Assembly (NCBI GenBank): GCA_029240815.1
Contig: JARDZO010000330.1
Location: forward strand, 1-5,441
Reading direction: 5' to 3'
Source of the DNA: Brevibacillus sp.
GTDB lineage: Bacteria > Bacillota > Bacilli > Brevibacillales > Brevibacillaceae
Length of the DNA: 5,441 bases
Part shown: one piece after another, positions 4,730-5,441 of the stretch
Layout: each line of letters opens with the position of its first letter
Numbering within the stretch: position 1 is the stretch's first letter
Program-made: the position numbers and the translations under genes
Notes under the pieces: generated by a model
Seen by the model: only the letters and a program-made list of their open reading frames with translations
Told to the model about the DNA's origin: nothing
Databases searched by the model: none

Positions 4730-5329
4730 TCACAAATCCCTGGACTTCGTTTTTGAGGGCAAAAACGCCTGCTCTCCTTTTTCGTATAGCGCAAGAATGG
4801 TTTGAACCACGCGCAATCTTGGCACAACCAAGTATACGATCAGGGCGGAACCGATGCTGATTAATGCGCCCACAATGACATCCGCAGGATAGTGAACCCC
4901 TACCCAGATGCGGGAAATGCCTACACAAATGGCAAGCAGCATCCAGAGAAACCCACCTTTCTTTTTGAAAAGCCAGAAGCTCATGCAAAAGGAAAAAAAC
5001 AAGATAGTATGGTCGCTGGGGAATGAATTGTTCACCGCTTTTTCTACCAGTTGGTTCACGTTAGTCAGCTCTGCAAATGGCTGTTGGTTGAAGTGGAGGC
5101 TCCCCGCTACTTTCCCGAATAATTCAGCGAGTACAAACGTGGCGCTCGCACAAACAACCATCATTCGATTCTCGTTCTTTCGAGTAAACCAATAAAAAAG
5201 CGTGCTCAACCCCAAAACATACACCATGTACTCTGCGATGACATAAAACGCAGGATTCCACGCAGGGAACTGCTTTCCCAAGTCATTTATCAGCCTGAAG
5301 TAATAAATATTTATGTCCATTGCATCCAT
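4730..5329 (-). CDS. bcrC: BcrC-like undecaprenyl-pyrophosphate phosphatase (PAP2)
   Basis: A 199-residue membrane phosphatase of the PAP2 superfamily, close to the length of Bacillus BcrC. Such enzymes dephosphorylate undecaprenyl pyrophosphate on the outer membrane face, recycling the cell-wall lipid carrier and lowering bacitracin sensitivity. The second and third catalytic motifs are intact: SFPSDHT (102-108, H107) and SRIWVGVHYPAD (139-150; R140, H146, D150). The first motif, normally K-x6-R-P, reads K73...N81-Q-Q-P84-F, with glutamine in place of arginine. Hydrophobic segments lie near 25-49, 56-72, 108-121, 126-139 and 150-170. The chosen ATG (5329) has AAGGGGG 10 nt upstream and matches where BcrC proteins begin; a TTG at 5389 would add 20 unlikely residues and the ATG at 5320 is too far from the site. 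The symbol is by family resemblance. Confidence 0.85.
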   Translation of the reverse strand: MDAMDINIYYFRLINDLGKQFPAWNPAFYVIAEYMVYVLGLSTLFYWFTRKNENRMMVVCASATFVLAELFGKVAGSLHFNQQPFAELTNVNQLVEKAVNNSFPSDHTILFFSFCMSFWLFKKKGGFLWMLLAICVGISRIWVGVHYPADVIVGALISIGSALIVYLVVPRLRVVQTILALYEKGEQAFLPSKTKSRDL

Positions 5330-5361
5330 TAGGTAAGATCCCCCTTTTTCCCAATAGGAGA

Positions 5362-5389
5362 ATCTTATTCGATTTGGGGGAATAGACAA
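5362..5389 (-). promoter_or_regulatory. Candidate promoter of bcrC
   Basis: TTGTCT (5384-5389) and TAAGAT (5362-5367) on the minus strand lie 16 bp apart, each matching four of six sigma-A consensus bases. I find no ECF sigma-M-type pair (TGAAAC with CGTC), unlike what is known for bcrC of Bacillus subtilis. The moderate match would suit an activator-dependent promoter. Confidence 0.45.
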
Positions 5390-5401
5390 ATTGATTTGTC
5401 T
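5384..5401. promoter_or_regulatory. 18-bp perfect palindrome over the bcrC -35 box
   Basis: AGACAAAT-TG-ATTTGTCT has perfect 8-bp arms around a 2-bp centre. On the minus strand the last six bases are the predicted -35 hexamer, a position typical for a repressor operator. I do not recognise the cognate regulator. Confidence 0.5.
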
Positions 5402-5424
5402 TACATGGGATTACAGTTTTGTAA
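5401..5424. promoter_or_regulatory. Putative BceR-type response-regulator binding site
   Basis: TTACA-GTTT-TGTAA at 5411-5424 fits exactly the TNACA-N4-TGTAA consensus described for BceR-like regulators of peptide-antibiotic resistance operons in Firmicutes. A further TTACA half-site at 5401-5405 is spaced one helical turn (10 bp) from TTACA at 5411. The main motif is centred about 62 bp upstream of the predicted bcrC transcription start, a plausible activator position. No BceRS genes are in the window. Confidence 0.5.
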
Positions 5425-5441
5425 GGAAAGAGCGCTTATCC

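Noticed and set aside
5340..5380. CCCCC/GGGGG pairing that could hide the bcrC ribosome binding site
   Set aside because: The C run (5376-5380) lies between the predicted -35 and -10 boxes and so would not be in the transcript.
5362..5424. ECF sigma-M type promoter for bcrC
   Set aside because: TGTCTA resembles a -10 element, but no TGAAAC-like hexamer is present 16-17 bp upstream.

Overview
The window looks like a stretch of chromosome from a Gram-positive, endospore-former-type Firmicute, most likely Brevibacillus or a close relative (Paenibacillaceae/Bacillaceae). This is inferred from purine-rich Shine-Dalgarno sequences, sigma-A-like promoters with 16-17 bp spacers, a BcrC-type PAP2 phosphatase and the moderate GC content. 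No marker gene settles the species.

Six complete genes all lie on the minus strand, so they are read from high to low coordinates. In transcription order they are: a BcrC-like undecaprenyl-pyrophosphate phosphatase (4730-5329); an aminoglycoside-phosphotransferase-fold kinase (3655-4581); a MarR-family regulator (3079-3507); an NmrA-like NAD(P)-binding oxidoreductase (2041-2886) overlapping by 4 nt a small DUF1772 membrane protein (1565-2044); a GNAT acetyltransferase (971-1429); and a TauE/SafE- or DsbD_2-type membrane protein (70-756). Counting the overlapping pair as two, that is seven minus-strand genes. On the plus strand, the last 21 codons of a probable convergent gene end at position 66.

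The centre of the window is the clearest regulatory unit. A nearly identical 18-bp element (TTGTATGTACAARCAAAT, 17 of 18 positions) occurs once just downstream of the marR -10 box and once in front of nmrA. This suggests that the MarR protein represses itself and the nmrA-DUF1772 operon. An 11-bp AT-rich hairpin, with the marR stop codon in its loop, separates the two transcripts.

The right end is an envelope and antibiotic-stress pair. Upstream of bcrC are TTACA-N4-TGTAA, which matches the consensus described for BceR-like response regulators, and an 18-bp palindrome overlapping the predicted -35 box. The phosphotransferase gene follows after a 148-nt spacer that can fold into two tandem hairpins.

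The left end is ordinary, except for a 214-nt spacer ahead of the TauE-like gene with mutually exclusive pairing segments. I see no RNA genes, insertion sequences, CRISPR arrays or attachment sites, and no gene-free stretch exceeds 300 bases. No wholly new system is evident. The interest lies mainly in regulatory sites.
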